DNA of 55,938 bases from Bacillota bacterium (GCA_023418915.1 JAEZYU010000085.1:1-55938), one strand, 5' to 3'. Numbered from the stretch's first letter, positions 8,471-17,957 are shown. The notes: generated by a model not told the origin, from the sequence alone. A program made the numbers and translations.

Positions 8471-9088
8471 TCAATTATTTGTATTAATAATATTCAGGTT
8501 CTTCTTTATATAATCATACAGAGAATAGATTGTTATGATCACCGCCAGCAGCATTGCATAATTATCAAATTGGAATGTTGTGAACAAGCTGATCGGAAAA
8601 TTATTGAGTAATACTGCGACAATAGCAACATCCTGAAGGACTGTCTTAAGCTTGCCCAGATTGCTGGCAGCTATGACAATTCCTTCACCTGCTGCGACAA
8701 GCCTCAGGCCTGTTACTATGAACTCCCGGGAAATTATCAGCATTGCTGCCCAGCCATTAATGTCCCCTCTTTGCACCAGCGCCAGAAGAGCTGCTGTCAC
8801 AAGAAGTTTGTCGGCAATGGGATCAAGGAACTTTCCAAACCTTGTTACAAGCTTCCTTTTCCTTGCGATGTAACCGTCCACCGCATCGGTACTGGAGGCA
8901 AGTATAAATATACCTGCTGCAATGTATCCTCCGAATGTAGTCAAGAATTCATTGACAGCAAGCAGCTGAGGCTTCATGAATCCTAAAATGCCTGCGTTGA
9001 TGATCGACTCCGGAACCGGTATGATAAATATCATCAAAATAGGTACTAACATAATTCTGGAAAGAGTGATTTTATTTGGTAGATTCAT
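8471..9088 (-). CDS. pgsA: CDP-diacylglycerol--glycerol-3-phosphate 3-phosphatidyltransferase
   Basis: Integral membrane enzyme that commits CDP-diacylglycerol to phosphatidylglycerol. The CDP-alcohol phosphotransferase motif is complete: Asp71-Gly72, Ala75-Arg76, Gly85, Asp89 and Asp93, with Asp68 just before. Hydrophobic segments surround it, for 205 residues in all. The start overlaps the end of rimO by 17 bp and has GGAGAGG upstream. It probably shares rimO's transcript. Confidence 0.94.
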   Translation of the reverse strand: MNLPNKITLSRIMLVPILMIFIIPVPESIINAGILGFMKPQLLAVNEFLTTFGGYIAAGIFILASSTDAVDGYIARKRKLVTRFGKFLDPIADKLLVTAALLALVQRGDINGWAAMLIISREFIVTGLRLVAAGEGIVIAASNLGKLKTVLQDVAIVAVLLNNFPISLFTTFQFDNYAMLLAVIITIYSLYDYIKKNLNIINTNN

Positions 9089-10412
9089 GCTGTGCCTCTC
9101 CTGTTACATCATATTCCCCGGCATCCAGTATCTTAACGTTCACAAACTGGTTCAATTCTAGCGGTTCACGGCTTGTAAAATATATCAGACCGTCAATACC
9201 CGGCGCTTCACCATAACTCCTGCCATAATAGAATATACCATCCTGAGCAATCCCTTCAACTAAAACCTTATATACTCTGCCAAGTTTTTCATTGTTGAGC
9301 TCCGAGGATATTCGCCGCTGTATTTTCATGAGCCTGTTATACCGGGATTTCTTTACTCTTGAAGGTATCTGTTCTTTCATTTTATACGCAGGTGTCCCTT
9401 CCTCTTTAGAATACATAAATGTACCAAGTCTGTCAAACCTATATTTTGAGATGAAATGTTCAAGTCTTTCAAAATCCTCTTCACTCTCTCCTGGGAAACC
9501 GACAATCATAGTTGTTCTGATAACCACACCAGGGATTTTCATTCTCAGTTGATCTAGCAGGCTGCTTATATCAGCGCTTCTTCCGCGGCGCCCCATTCTT
9601 TTTAAAACTGCATCACTGGCATGCTGTATCGGTATGTCAAGGTATTTGCATACTTTATCATTTGATGATATCTCATTTATCAACGGTTCGTCTATCTCTT
9701 CAGGATAACAATAAAGCAGTCTTATCCATTCTATTCCCTGTATTGTGCTCAGCTCACGTATCAGTTCAACAAGCATCTTTTTGCCGTATTTATCTATTCC
9801 ATATCTGGTCGTATCCTGTGCTGTCAGTATCAGTTCCTTCACTCCGGAGACAGCAAGCTTTCTGGCTTCTTTAATGATAGCTTCAATTTTTCTGCTTCTG
9901 AAAGGGCCTCGAAGTGAAGGTATTATGCAATAAGTGCAGCAATTATCACAACCCTCTGCTATTTTAATGTATGCATAGCCTTTTCCTGTCGATATTATAC
10001 GCTCGCCATCAAGATATGATATATCTGTCATCTCTGCGTATCTTGATATCCTGTTCCCTTCATATGCTACTTTTATTGCATCTGCTATATCTGCATAGCT
10101 TCCCGTCCCAAGAACCGCATCTACCTCCGGTATCTCATCGAGTATCATCTGTCTGTATCTTTGTGCCATGCAGCCGGTCACTATCAGCAGTTCACATCTG
10201 TCTGCCTTTAAAGCCGCCATTTCCAGTATCGTATTTATTGACTCCTGCTTAGCGCTTTCTATGAACCCACATGTATTGACAATGATTATATTTGCTTCAT
10301 CAGCCCGGTTAACTATTTCATACCCATTCGAATTCAATATGCCGAGCATGAGTTCGCTGTCGACCAGATTTTTGGGGCATCCCAGCGACACCAGCCCTAT
10401 TTTTTTCTCCAA
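9072..10412 (-). CDS. rimO: Ribosomal protein S12 methylthiotransferase RimO
   Basis: Adds a methylthio group to an aspartate of ribosomal protein S12. The N-terminal domain has Cys12, Cys48 and Cys81 for one iron-sulfur cluster; the radical SAM motif is Cys155, Cys159 and Cys162; a TRAM domain occupies roughly the last 65 residues. The opening KIGLVSLGCPKNLVDSE segment is characteristic of RimO rather than MiaB. The start is a TTG preceded by GGGAG at an 8-base distance. pgsA follows with a 17-bp overlap. Confidence 0.94.
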   Translation of the reverse strand: MEKKIGLVSLGCPKNLVDSELMLGILNSNGYEIVNRADEANIIIVNTCGFIESAKQESINTILEMAALKADRCELLIVTGCMAQRYRQMILDEIPEVDAVLGTGSYADIADAIKVAYEGNRISRYAEMTDISYLDGERIISTGKGYAYIKIAEGCDNCCTYCIIPSLRGPFRSRKIEAIIKEARKLAVSGVKELILTAQDTTRYGIDKYGKKMLVELIRELSTIQGIEWIRLLYCYPEEIDEPLINEISSNDKVCKYLDIPIQHASDAVLKRMGRRGRSADISSLLDQLRMKIPGVVIRTTMIVGFPGESEEDFERLEHFISKYRFDRLGTFMYSKEEGTPAYKMKEQIPSRVKKSRYNRLMKIQRRISSELNNEKLGRVYKVLVEGIAQDGIFYYGRSYGEAPGIDGLIYFTSREPLELNQFVNVKILDAGEYDVTGEAQHESTK

Positions 10413-10561
10413 TTAAAACACTCCCTGTTTATCTTTTGCTGTTCAATATTTATTAATATACACTATATATCATGTAATCACAATATGCTCACAAAGGTGC
10501 ATGACAACGTACTACACAAAAAACCGGTTTCAAACCGCATTTTAGTACATAGTCTGTCGTT

Positions 10562-10592
10562 AAAAAACACAGATGGCTGGCATCTGTGTTTC
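10562..10592 (-). terminator. Rho-independent terminator of recA-recX
   Basis: Arms AAACACAGATG and CATCTGTGTTT enclose a five-base loop, followed on the minus strand by a T-run. It lies about 95 bases after the recX stop codon. The rest of the 10413-10684 gap shows nothing else recognisable apart from space for a rimO promoter. Confidence 0.9.
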
Positions 10593-10684
10593 TGTGATTT
10601 ATTCAATGAGGCTGAAAACATTTTTCTGCTTCCATATATATTTACATTGTGCTTTGTATCTCTTACCTGGTGAGAATCGGCACA

Positions 10685-11317
10685 TCACGTCTCATCGTCA
10701 ATATGAGCACCCAGATCCCTGATGGCTGCTTTTATCGTACTGCTTGAAAATCCCCTGTGCGCCAGGAACATATAAGCCTTCCTCAGCGTTTTCTCTTCAT
10801 TTAGGTCATATTTCCCAAATTTGCTCTTAAGGAGTCTTTCCGCCACGATAGAATCTTCAACCTTGTAATCTGTAAGAACTTCATCTACTATATCCTCTGG
10901 GATGCCCTTTGACATCAACTCAAGCTTCATCATCTTTCTTGATAAAGGCTTCAGCTTGCTCCTGTCAAATATATACTTCTGTGCATAAAGCTTGTTGTTT
11001 ATATAGCCTATTGCCTTTAGCTCATCGATGACCTTTGAGGCACAATCCTGATCATACCCCTGATTCAGAAGCTTTTCCAGCACTTCCTTCTCTGTCCTGA
11101 TTCTCAGGGAAAGGTATCTGACTGCCTTTGCCTTTGCTTCCCGGAAGTTGAGCGTATTCTTTATATACTCTATGGTTTCTTCTGTGATCTCAGTTTTTTC
11201 ATAAAGATGCAGTGAGATAAAGTCTTCCTCGGAGATAGTGAAAGAAAATCTCCCATCAATATAGACAGACAGTCTGTCCTTGTTTCTCTTATTTCTCTCT
11301 GTTGATGTAATTTCCAA
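10685..11317 (-). CDS. recX: RecA regulatory protein RecX
   Basis: RecX binds RecA filaments and limits their extension. The 210-residue protein is predominantly helical with the repeated three-helix RecX units (ALRYL-like AVRYLSLRIRTEKEVLEKL near 75-95 and RKAYMFLAHRGFSS near 180). The start is a TTG with GGAGGTGG upstream. It directly follows recA by 34 bp, so it is SOS-regulated through the recA promoter. Confidence 0.92.
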   Translation of the reverse strand: MEITSTERNKRNKDRLSVYIDGRFSFTISEEDFISLHLYEKTEITEETIEYIKNTLNFREAKAKAVRYLSLRIRTEKEVLEKLLNQGYDQDCASKVIDELKAIGYINNKLYAQKYIFDRSKLKPLSRKMMKLELMSKGIPEDIVDEVLTDYKVEDSIVAERLLKSKFGKYDLNEEKTLRKAYMFLAHRGFSSSTIKAAIRDLGAHIDDET

Positions 11318-11351
11318 GGCTCAGCCACCTCCTGCATCCGGATTGATCTGC

Positions 11352-12404
11352 TTATTTCATATCCAGATCCATATCTTCATCTTCTTCCTTGTTGCCATTT
11401 TTGCTCATACTGTTTACAAATGCCTGGTTATAGTTTTCCCTGATCTTCATCTCTATCTCTTTTGTCATTTCGGGATTGTCCCTCATATACTGCTTGACAT
11501 TCTCTCTTCCCTGTCCTATCCTCTGTCCGTTATAGGAGAACCATGCGCCGCTTTTGCTTACTATGTCGAGATTGACACCCACATCAAGGATGCTGCCCTC
11601 CTTTGATATGCCCTGACCATATATTATATCAAATTCGGCATCCTTGAACGGCGGAGCGACCTTGTTCTTCACTACTTTAACCCTGGTCTTATTACCGATA
11701 ACTTCAGTACCCTGCTTGAGAGCTTCTATCCTTCGTACATCCATCCTGACGGATGAATAGAATTTGAGGGCTCTTCCTCCGGGAGTCGTTTCCGGATTAC
11801 CGAACATGATACCTACTTTTTCTCTCAGCTGATTAATAAAGACAGCGGTGGTCTTTGACTTACTGATGACACCGGCCAGCTTTCTGAGCGCCTGTGACAT
11901 GAGCCTTGCCTGCAGTCCTACATGGGCATCTCCCATTTCGCCGTCGATCTCTGCTTTTGGCACCAATGCTGCGACCGAGTCGATTATTATCACATCAATC
12001 GCACCGCTCCTGACAAGTGCTTCAGCTATTTCAAGGGCCTGCTCTCCTGTATCCGGCTGCGATACTATCAAATTTTCAATATCTACGCCGAGCCTTTTTG
12101 CATAGACCGGGTCAAGTGCATGCTCAGCGTCTATGAACGCAGCTTCTCCTCCGATTTTCTGCGCTTCTGCCACTATATGCAGAGCGACTGTCGTTTTACC
12201 TGAGGCCTCGGGACCGAATATCTCTACTATCCTGCCCCTTGGAACACCGCCTACACCCAGAGCTATATCAAGACCAATGGCGCCTGTCGGTATCGTTTCT
12301 ACATTCATATGGGCATTTTCGCCCAGCTTCATTACAGCACCCTTGCCAAACTGCTTCTCTATCTGGCCCAGCGCCATCTCCAGTGCCTTCTTTTTCTCCA
12401 ACAT
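11352..12404 (-). CDS. recA: Recombinase A
   Basis: DNA strand-exchange ATPase and co-protease for LexA. Walker A GPEASGKTT is at residues 64-72, Walker B is the IIIDSVAAL segment near 142, and loops L1/L2 are intact. The 350 residues end in the usual acidic tail (EEDEDMDLDM). AAGGAGG precedes the ATG. A full sigma-A promoter and a LexA box lie immediately upstream, so the gene is a standard SOS target. Confidence 0.98.
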   Translation of the reverse strand: MLEKKKALEMALGQIEKQFGKGAVMKLGENAHMNVETIPTGAIGLDIALGVGGVPRGRIVEIFGPEASGKTTVALHIVAEAQKIGGEAAFIDAEHALDPVYAKRLGVDIENLIVSQPDTGEQALEIAEALVRSGAIDVIIIDSVAALVPKAEIDGEMGDAHVGLQARLMSQALRKLAGVISKSKTTAVFINQLREKVGIMFGNPETTPGGRALKFYSSVRMDVRRIEALKQGTEVIGNKTRVKVVKNKVAPPFKDAEFDIIYGQGISKEGSILDVGVNLDIVSKSGAWFSYNGQRIGQGRENVKQYMRDNPEMTKEIEMKIRENYNQAFVNSMSKNGNKEEDEDMDLDMK

Positions 12405-12433
12405 TTTGAGCAGACCTCCTTATTTTGTATGAA

Positions 12434-12447
12434 CGAACATTTGTTCT
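12434..12447. promoter_or_regulatory. LexA (SOS) box upstream of recA
   Basis: CGAACATTTGTTCT matches the Firmicutes LexA operator CGAAC-N4-GTTCG in all but the last base. It begins seven bases after the -10 element of the recA promoter and covers the likely transcription start, ideal for repression. Confidence 0.9.
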
Positions 12448-12454
12448 GACTAAA

Positions 12455-12483
12455 ATTATATAATATTTCTTCAAAAGAGTCAA
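12455..12483 (-). promoter_or_regulatory. recA promoter
   Basis: On the minus strand TTGACT (12478-12483) is separated by exactly 17 bases from TATAAT (12455-12460). The -35 lies 19 bases after the murJ stop codon, so recA has its own promoter and murJ has no obvious terminator before it. Confidence 0.9.
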
Positions 12484-12501
12484 TAATAATATAACATATT
12501 T

Positions 12502-14082
12502 TTACATTTTAAATCTTTGCTTAATATTTTTCACCAAATATATTGCATCCTGTGATTTGAACAATAACATCATTATAATATATACAACGAAACCTGTAAT
12601 GATCTCTGCAGCCAGAAATAACAACTGCTCTGTTTTTCCGCCGGGATACGGCAATATGCTCTGAAATGCGTATAAAACTATACTCATGACCGCAGCTGCA
12701 GGCAATGCCCGCACAAAAAAGCTCGCAAGCCTGTCCGCATGAATACCTTTCATCTTCCTTCCGAGCAGAAGTATCAGCAAAATCGAGCTGACCAGGCTGA
12801 TCAATGAGTATGAGAGCGCCATACCTGAAGCTCCAAGATCAGTATAAAGATAAAAGATCATACCAAATACAAGGTTGAGCATGACCGATATGATCCCGGC
12901 TGCCAGCGGGGTCCTGGTGTCCTGGCCGGCATAGTACGCCCGGTTCATTATTGCCACAATTGACTGTGTGACCATCGATATACAGAAAAATGCGATAATT
13001 GATGCAACAAACGGAACGTTATTTTCCGTGAATCTGCCCCCCCATTTGAAAACAGCTCTGACCAGCTGCTCTCGCATTATAAAAAAGCCTGCAGCAGAAG
13101 GAACTGCAAGAAAAAGCACTGAGGTGAGTGATTTCATTAGAAGCTTTTTATACTCCTCAAACTCTCCCATTGCATATTTCCCGGATAGGGATGGCAATAC
13201 CGCAGTGCCTATTCCCATCGCAAAAATGCCATATGGCAGCTGCCATAGCGTATTAGCGTTCCTGAAGGCGGCAAGGCTGCCTTCTATCGCACAAAGGCTC
13301 ACAAAAGCAGTTGCTATTATCGTATTTATCTGGGTTATGGATGATGAGACAAGAGAAGGCACCGCATGGCTGAAAAGCCTTCTGAAGCCCTTGTCCGCAA
13401 GGTCGATCACCGGTCTGTAAAACTTGAATTTGTCAAATGAAAAGGACAGCTGTATCAAAAAGTATATAAATGCACTCAAAGCCACGAAAACCGCAACCTT
13501 TGTCATGCTGTCCGGGTTTGTGTCCGCAAACAGCAGTATGCTGATCGCACAACCTATATTGTATATAGAAGGCCCATATGCCGCTGCAGCAAACTTTTTA
13601 TATGAATTGAGCACTCCATTACATATACCGGCCAGCATTATAAAAGAAACCGACGGGAACAATATCCGAGTAAGCTTAATTGCCAGCTCCTTTGTCTGTG
13701 GACTGCTGTCGGTAAATCCCGGCGCCACCGCCGGTATAATGTGTGGTGCGAACACGACTCCCAATACACATATCAGAGTTATCCCTGCAAAAATAACATT
13801 TATGAAGGTACTTGCGGCAAGCCATCCTTTTCTCTCCTCACCCTTCTCCAATGCACCGGAAAGGAATGGTACCAGTGCTGCAGATATGGTTCCGCCAACC
13901 AGCAGCATATACATGAGGTCCGGTACTGTGAATGCTGCCACATATGCGTCCTGTACCCAGCTGAGGCCCACCTTCCACGAAAGCATGGTTTCCCTGAGAA
14001 AGCCTGTAAGCCTGCTCAATATCATGGATGACATCACTATGATTGCTGCCGTTGATACACTGCTTCTCTTCACCTGATCCAA
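12502..14082 (-). CDS. murJ: Lipid II flippase MurJ
   Basis: Multi-pass membrane protein of the MviN/MurJ family, 526 residues with about 14 predicted membrane helices. It moves lipid II across the membrane for peptidoglycan synthesis. The early SRLTGFLRETMLSWKVG segment and the conserved loop NTLWQLPYGIFAMGIGTAVLP-like region are family hallmarks. It starts three bases after the cinA stop, so the two are probably co-transcribed. Confidence 0.93.
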   Translation of the reverse strand: MDQVKRSSVSTAAIIVMSSMILSRLTGFLRETMLSWKVGLSWVQDAYVAAFTVPDLMYMLLVGGTISAALVPFLSGALEKGEERKGWLAASTFINVIFAGITLICVLGVVFAPHIIPAVAPGFTDSSPQTKELAIKLTRILFPSVSFIMLAGICNGVLNSYKKFAAAAYGPSIYNIGCAISILLFADTNPDSMTKVAVFVALSAFIYFLIQLSFSFDKFKFYRPVIDLADKGFRRLFSHAVPSLVSSSITQINTIIATAFVSLCAIEGSLAAFRNANTLWQLPYGIFAMGIGTAVLPSLSGKYAMGEFEEYKKLLMKSLTSVLFLAVPSAAGFFIMREQLVRAVFKWGGRFTENNVPFVASIIAFFCISMVTQSIVAIMNRAYYAGQDTRTPLAAGIISVMLNLVFGMIFYLYTDLGASGMALSYSLISLVSSILLILLLGRKMKGIHADRLASFFVRALPAAAVMSIVLYAFQSILPYPGGKTEQLLFLAAEIITGFVVYIIMMLLFKSQDAIYLVKNIKQRFKM

Positions 14083-14085
14083 TTT

Positions 14086-15333
14086 TCATCCTCCGGATTC
14101 AGACTTCATAAGATATCTTCTGAGCATTTCAAAAGCATTCAGGCAGGTAACATTTCTAATTCTGGTTCTGCTGCCCCATAGCTCGAGCTTTTTTGTGATT
14201 ATGCCGTCCTTGTGGGCGAGAGCCAAATATATAAGCCCAACAGGCTTCTCATCCGATCCGCCGCCGGGTCCTGCAATACCGGTTATGGATACGCCTAAGT
14301 CGGAACCTGACACCCTCCTGATTCCAGCCGCCATCTCGGAGGCAGTCTGCTCGCTGACCGCACCATATGCATCAAGTGTTTCTTTTCTTACACCAAGCTC
14401 CTCCATCTTTGCTCTGTTGCTATAGGTAACGATCGCCCTGTCGAACACTTCAGAAATTCCAGGAATATCTGTCAGCTTCGAAGCCAGTAAACCTCCTGTA
14501 CACGACTCTGCAAGCGAAATCGTCTTTTTACTGTCAAGCAGAAGTCCAGCAGCAACTGCGTCAAGGCTTCTGTTATCATTACTGTATACGGCATCCCCCA
14601 GTCTCTGTCTGATTTCATCTAATACAGGCTTTATTATATCTCCTGTCTTATCATCTTTAGCATATCGAGCTGTTATTCTCAAGGTAACCTCGCCTTCCTT
14701 TGCATACGGTGCAATGGTCGGATTGGTCTGCTTATCTATGATATCCATCAGCATATCTTCCACAGTCGATTCTCCGATGCCGAAAATTCTCAAAAATCTG
14801 GATTCCAGCCTATATTCCGATTGGGATGCAAAGTATGGAATTACGGATTCTTCCAGCATAGGCTTCATTTCAGAAGGCGGTCCGGGAAGCATCACTATTA
14901 CCTTACCTTTATCCTCGATGATGCAGCCAGGAGCTGTCCCATAGCTGTTTTTGATAATAATGCTCCCTTCGGGCAAATAAGCCTGCTTAACATTGTTTTG
15001 TGTCATAGTCCTGTTTAGCTTGCTGAAAAATTTTTCCATGATGTCTAGGCTGTCCTTATCCAACACCAGCTTTCTTCCAACAACCGCCGATACAGTCTCC
15101 TTCGTCAGGTCATCCTGTGTCGGTCCCAGACCACCTGTCATTATTACAATATCTGAACGTGACAAAGCCAGTTCTAAGATTTGCCTCAATCGCTCCGGAT
15201 TGTCTCCCACTACAGTATGATAATATACTCCTATTCCAACATCAGGCAATCTTGATGAAATATACTGCGCATTTGTGTTGGCGATCTGTCCCATCAATAG
15301 CTCTGTTCCAACAGCTAATATTTCAGCCCTCAT
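14086..15333 (-). CDS. cinA: CinA family protein (competence/damage-inducible; NMN deamidase domain)
   Basis: Two-domain protein. An N-terminal molybdopterin-binding-like domain (EILAVGTELLMGQIANTNA; TGGLGPTQDDLT near residue 75) is followed by the C-terminal amidohydrolase domain (LAESCTGGLLASKLTDIPG; ITGIAGPGGG). CinA hydrolyses nicotinamide mononucleotide and repairs damaged pyridine nucleotides. The chosen ATG gives about 415 residues and has AAGGAG just upstream; a GTG 18 bases earlier would swallow that site. The order cinA-murJ-recA-recX links it to the recombination region. Confidence 0.93.
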   Translation of the reverse strand: MRAEILAVGTELLMGQIANTNAQYISSRLPDVGIGVYYHTVVGDNPERLRQILELALSRSDIVIMTGGLGPTQDDLTKETVSAVVGRKLVLDKDSLDIMEKFFSKLNRTMTQNNVKQAYLPEGSIIIKNSYGTAPGCIIEDKGKVIVMLPGPPSEMKPMLEESVIPYFASQSEYRLESRFLRIFGIGESTVEDMLMDIIDKQTNPTIAPYAKEGEVTLRITARYAKDDKTGDIIKPVLDEIRQRLGDAVYSNDNRSLDAVAAGLLLDSKKTISLAESCTGGLLASKLTDIPGISEVFDRAIVTYSNRAKMEELGVRKETLDAYGAVSEQTASEMAAGIRRVSGSDLGVSITGIAGPGGGSDEKPVGLIYLALAHKDGIITKKLELWGSRTRIRNVTCLNAFEMLRRYLMKSESGG

Positions 15334-15390
15334 ATGTTCTCCTTCTCCCACTAAATTGACCCGGCTGCGATCATGTGTGATTTTGTTATC

Positions 15391-15420
15391 ATTATATCAA
15401 TTCAATGTTTTCAATGTAAA
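15391..15420 (-). promoter_or_regulatory. Probable cinA promoter
   Basis: On the minus strand TTTACA (15415-15420) is followed by an 18-base spacer and TATAAT (15391-15396), about 57 bases before the cinA start codon. Confidence 0.5.
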
Positions 15421-15458
15421 TACAAGGGTATAATTTAGAAAAATGAGATACACTCAAT

Positions 15459-15581
15459 GAAAGAAAGAGCGCCACCTACTATCCAGTTGCACTGGCTGTT
15501 AAGAGAATAGTTGAGGCGATTGTCAGAGATGAAAATTCATTACCAACTGTTTCAGAAATCTATAAAGAATGTAATAGATAA
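15459..15581 (+). pseudogene. Remnant of an L-lactate dehydrogenase-like gene
   Basis: Read in one frame this stretch gives ERKSATYYPVALAVKRIVEA followed by IVRDENSLPTVSEIYK and a stop. That closely follows the C-terminal part of L-lactate dehydrogenases (the KGATYYAIAL...RIVEAI..DENS segment as I recall it). There is no dinucleotide-binding domain upstream, and the conserved end of the enzyme is missing. A 10-base direct repeat, ATGAGATACA, occurs just before (15443-15452) and just after (15591-15600). It is a dead fragment, not a functional gene. Confidence 0.7.
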
Positions 15582-15795
15582 TCTGGATATATGAGATACA
15601 GTTGAAAAAAACACGACAAATGTCCTGAAAATGTCTACTTCATTCTAGTCATCCTCTATATTATTATGTTATAGTAGCGGGAATGAAATGTCTTGCGGCT
15701 AATTTTACCGCACATAGGCAGGAAATATTACCCGCAGCCACAAATTCTTTTCGGTAAATGTGCGTAAAAAATAAAAGAATAGAGGGATGGATAAT
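15582..15795. other. Leader of the moxR operon
   Basis: No gene is visible here. TTTTACCGCACAT at 15705-15717 and the imperfectly complementary ATGTGCGTAAAA near 15759-15770 could form a stem in the leader RNA. I could not match this to a known riboswitch, and no clear promoter was found. Confidence 0.35.
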
Positions 15796-16752
15796 ATGAA
15801 CGATTCTGTCAGGATTCTCAAGAACATTATCGACAATGTAGAAAATGTAATCGTAGGAAAGAGATATGCAGTTGAACTTGCTGCCATATCACTTATATGC
15901 AACGGTCACGTACTTATCGAGGATGTTCCCGGTGTCGGCAAAACAAGTCTGGTATCTGCTCTTGCAAAATCCGTAAACGCCTCATTCCGCAGGGTTCAAT
16001 TCACTCCGGACATACTTCCGTCCGACATAACAGGCTTCTCAATATACAATCAGAAGACAGGCGACTTTGAATACAGGCCCGGAGCTATAATGAGCCAGAT
16101 AATCCTTGCTGACGAGATCAACCGTACCTCTCCAAAGACTCAGGCCAGCTTACTGGAAGTCATGGAGGAATACCAAGTAACGGTGGACGGGATCACCTAC
16201 AAAGTTCCGAGACCGTTCATGGTCCTTGCCACACAAAACCCGGTTGAATACCTGGGCACCTATCCGCTGCCGGAAGCACAGATCGACAGGTTTTTCATGA
16301 AAATATCCATTGGTTATCCAACAAACAATGAGGAAAGCTACATTTTGTCCAAATTCCAGTTCACAAATCCGCTGGAAAAACTGATGCCTGTTGCTGAAAG
16401 CAGTGATATAATATCGCTTCAGGAAGAGATCCGAAGCATACATGTGGACAAGAGCCTCAGTAGTTATATGGTAGAAATAGTCAGTCAGACCAGAAAGCAT
16501 CCCGATGTAACACTTGGCTCCAGCCCAAGAGGATCACTGGCTCTGTTCAGAGCTTCCCAGGCATGGGCTTTCTATAACGAACGTGATTACGTAATACCCG
16601 ACGATATTAAGAAAATGGTGATACCTGTACTTTCTCACAGACTTATGCTCAAGCAGGAAGCCAAGCTCAAGAAGATAAATCCTGTAGAAATATTGAATTT
16701 TATAGTTTCAAGGATTAATGTACCGGTGGTGAGCCAGCATGAAACAAAGTAG
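15796..16752 (+). CDS. MoxR-type AAA+ ATPase
   Basis: AAA+ chaperone-like ATPase of 318 residues. Walker A (VPGVGKTSL) is near residue 45 and Walker B (LADEINRTSPKTQ) near 110; sensor residues are in the VLATQNPVEYLGTYPLPEAQIDRF segment. MoxR proteins work with DUF58 and transglutaminase partners at the cell envelope, as in this operon. GAGGG is nine bases before the chosen ATG; an ATG nine bases earlier abuts that site. It overlaps the next gene by 14 bp. Confidence 0.93.
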   Translation: MNDSVRILKNIIDNVENVIVGKRYAVELAAISLICNGHVLIEDVPGVGKTSLVSALAKSVNASFRRVQFTPDILPSDITGFSIYNQKTGDFEYRPGAIMSQIILADEINRTSPKTQASLLEVMEEYQVTVDGITYKVPRPFMVLATQNPVEYLGTYPLPEAQIDRFFMKISIGYPTNNEESYILSKFQFTNPLEKLMPVAESSDIISLQEEIRSIHVDKSLSSYMVEIVSQTRKHPDVTLGSSPRGSLALFRASQAWAFYNERDYVIPDDIKKMVIPVLSHRLMLKQEAKLKKINPVEILNFIVSRINVPVVSQHETK

Positions 16753-17938
16753 AATTTTATTTGTCTGCCTGTTCATAGCCGCACTTGTATTTACTTATTT
16801 CAACGGTGGGAAAGTTCCATATATGCTGCTTTATACGATGCTTCTGCTGCCCGTTGTATCCGTAGCCTATATGCTGGTCATATATCTGCGCTTTAAGTAT
16901 GGCCAGGAGTTGGATAAGAAATTTGTCACAAAAGGCGATAAGGTAAATTTCATCTTCAGCATTAATAATGAGGACTTCTTTATTTATCCTTATCTGAAGA
17001 TTTCATTCTACGGATCGAACACTATATTTGAAAACCAGTTCCAGGTCAAAAGCTTTTCTCTGCCTCCTTTTTCAGGCAGAAACTATGCCTTTGAGCTTCA
17101 GTGCAATTACAGAGGCAATTATGAAATCGGCATAAATTCCGTTGAGATGGAGGATTTCTTCGGTCTGCTTAAGTTCAAATACAATGTAGGCGAGCCAAAA
17201 TACGTCACAGTATATCCCAGGATCGTATACCTCGAAAAGTTTCACCTCAAAACTGATTTCATGTCGGAAGCGCACTCGATACTCAATACCAGAGATGAGG
17301 ACATGACTACCGTTAGCGATGTCAGGAAGTATCAGTACGGCGACAGCCTCAAAAGAATACACTGGAAGCTGACTGCAAGAGCGCAGGAAGTAATGGTCAA
17401 GAAATTCCAGAGTACCTCCGAGACTAATACGCTGATGTTGCTGGATCTTCAGAAAAACAATTTTTCTGTTGGTGAAAACATAATAATCGAAGACAAACTG
17501 ATCGAAGCTGTCGTTGCAGTGCTTTATTACTGCCTTTACAAGTGGATACCGGTCGAGCTGGTATATTTCAGCGACACACTACATAGTATCAATGCAAAAA
17601 ACCACCTGATGTTCAATGAAATATACGAAATGCTGGCTAAGGTAAAATTCAGCGATAACGTACCTGTAAGAGCTCTGCTTGAGATCTATACAGACAATGC
17701 TTTAAAAAGCACTAATGTCATGGTCTTCACATCCAATCTCGACTATGATCTGTATAATCAGATCTACAAAACTTCAAATTCAGGATATGATGTGAGCCTT
17801 GTCTATGTGTCTCCTGAGAAAATATCAGGCATCAGAGATCAGGAAGCTGAAAATATACTTACATCACTGCCGGAAATCGGCATAGCCAGTTACAGGATAG
17901 GTATAGACGACGACATCAAGGAAGTTCTGGAATGCTAA
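16739..17938 (+). CDS. DUF58 domain-containing membrane protein
   Basis: Protein of 399 residues with two N-terminal hydrophobic segments (residues about 7-48) and a C-terminal DUF58 domain with a von Willebrand A-like fold. The family signature VSDVRKYQYGDSLKRIHWKL is close to residue 200. DUF58 proteins are typical partners of MoxR ATPases and TgpA-like transglutaminases. Its exact role is unknown; the gene order supports an envelope assembly or stress role. It overlaps moxR by 14 bp. Confidence 0.88.
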   Translation: MKQSRILFVCLFIAALVFTYFNGGKVPYMLLYTMLLLPVVSVAYMLVIYLRFKYGQELDKKFVTKGDKVNFIFSINNEDFFIYPYLKISFYGSNTIFENQFQVKSFSLPPFSGRNYAFELQCNYRGNYEIGINSVEMEDFFGLLKFKYNVGEPKYVTVYPRIVYLEKFHLKTDFMSEAHSILNTRDEDMTTVSDVRKYQYGDSLKRIHWKLTARAQEVMVKKFQSTSETNTLMLLDLQKNNFSVGENIIIEDKLIEAVVAVLYYCLYKWIPVELVYFSDTLHSINAKNHLMFNEIYEMLAKVKFSDNVPVRALLEIYTDNALKSTNVMVFTSNLDYDLYNQIYKTSNSGYDVSLVYVSPEKISGIRDQEAENILTSLPEIGIASYRIGIDDDIKEVLEC

Positions 17939-17957
17939 CAGCGGGAGGTTTGATGAA

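Noticed and set aside
13424..14077. A 217-codon plus-strand frame inside murJ
   Set aside because: Antisense to a conserved membrane protein gene; hydrophobic-codon complementarity explains the open frame.
15582..15795. Possible riboswitch in the moxR leader
   Set aside because: There is an imperfect inverted repeat, but no match to a riboswitch class I know, and no terminator follows it.
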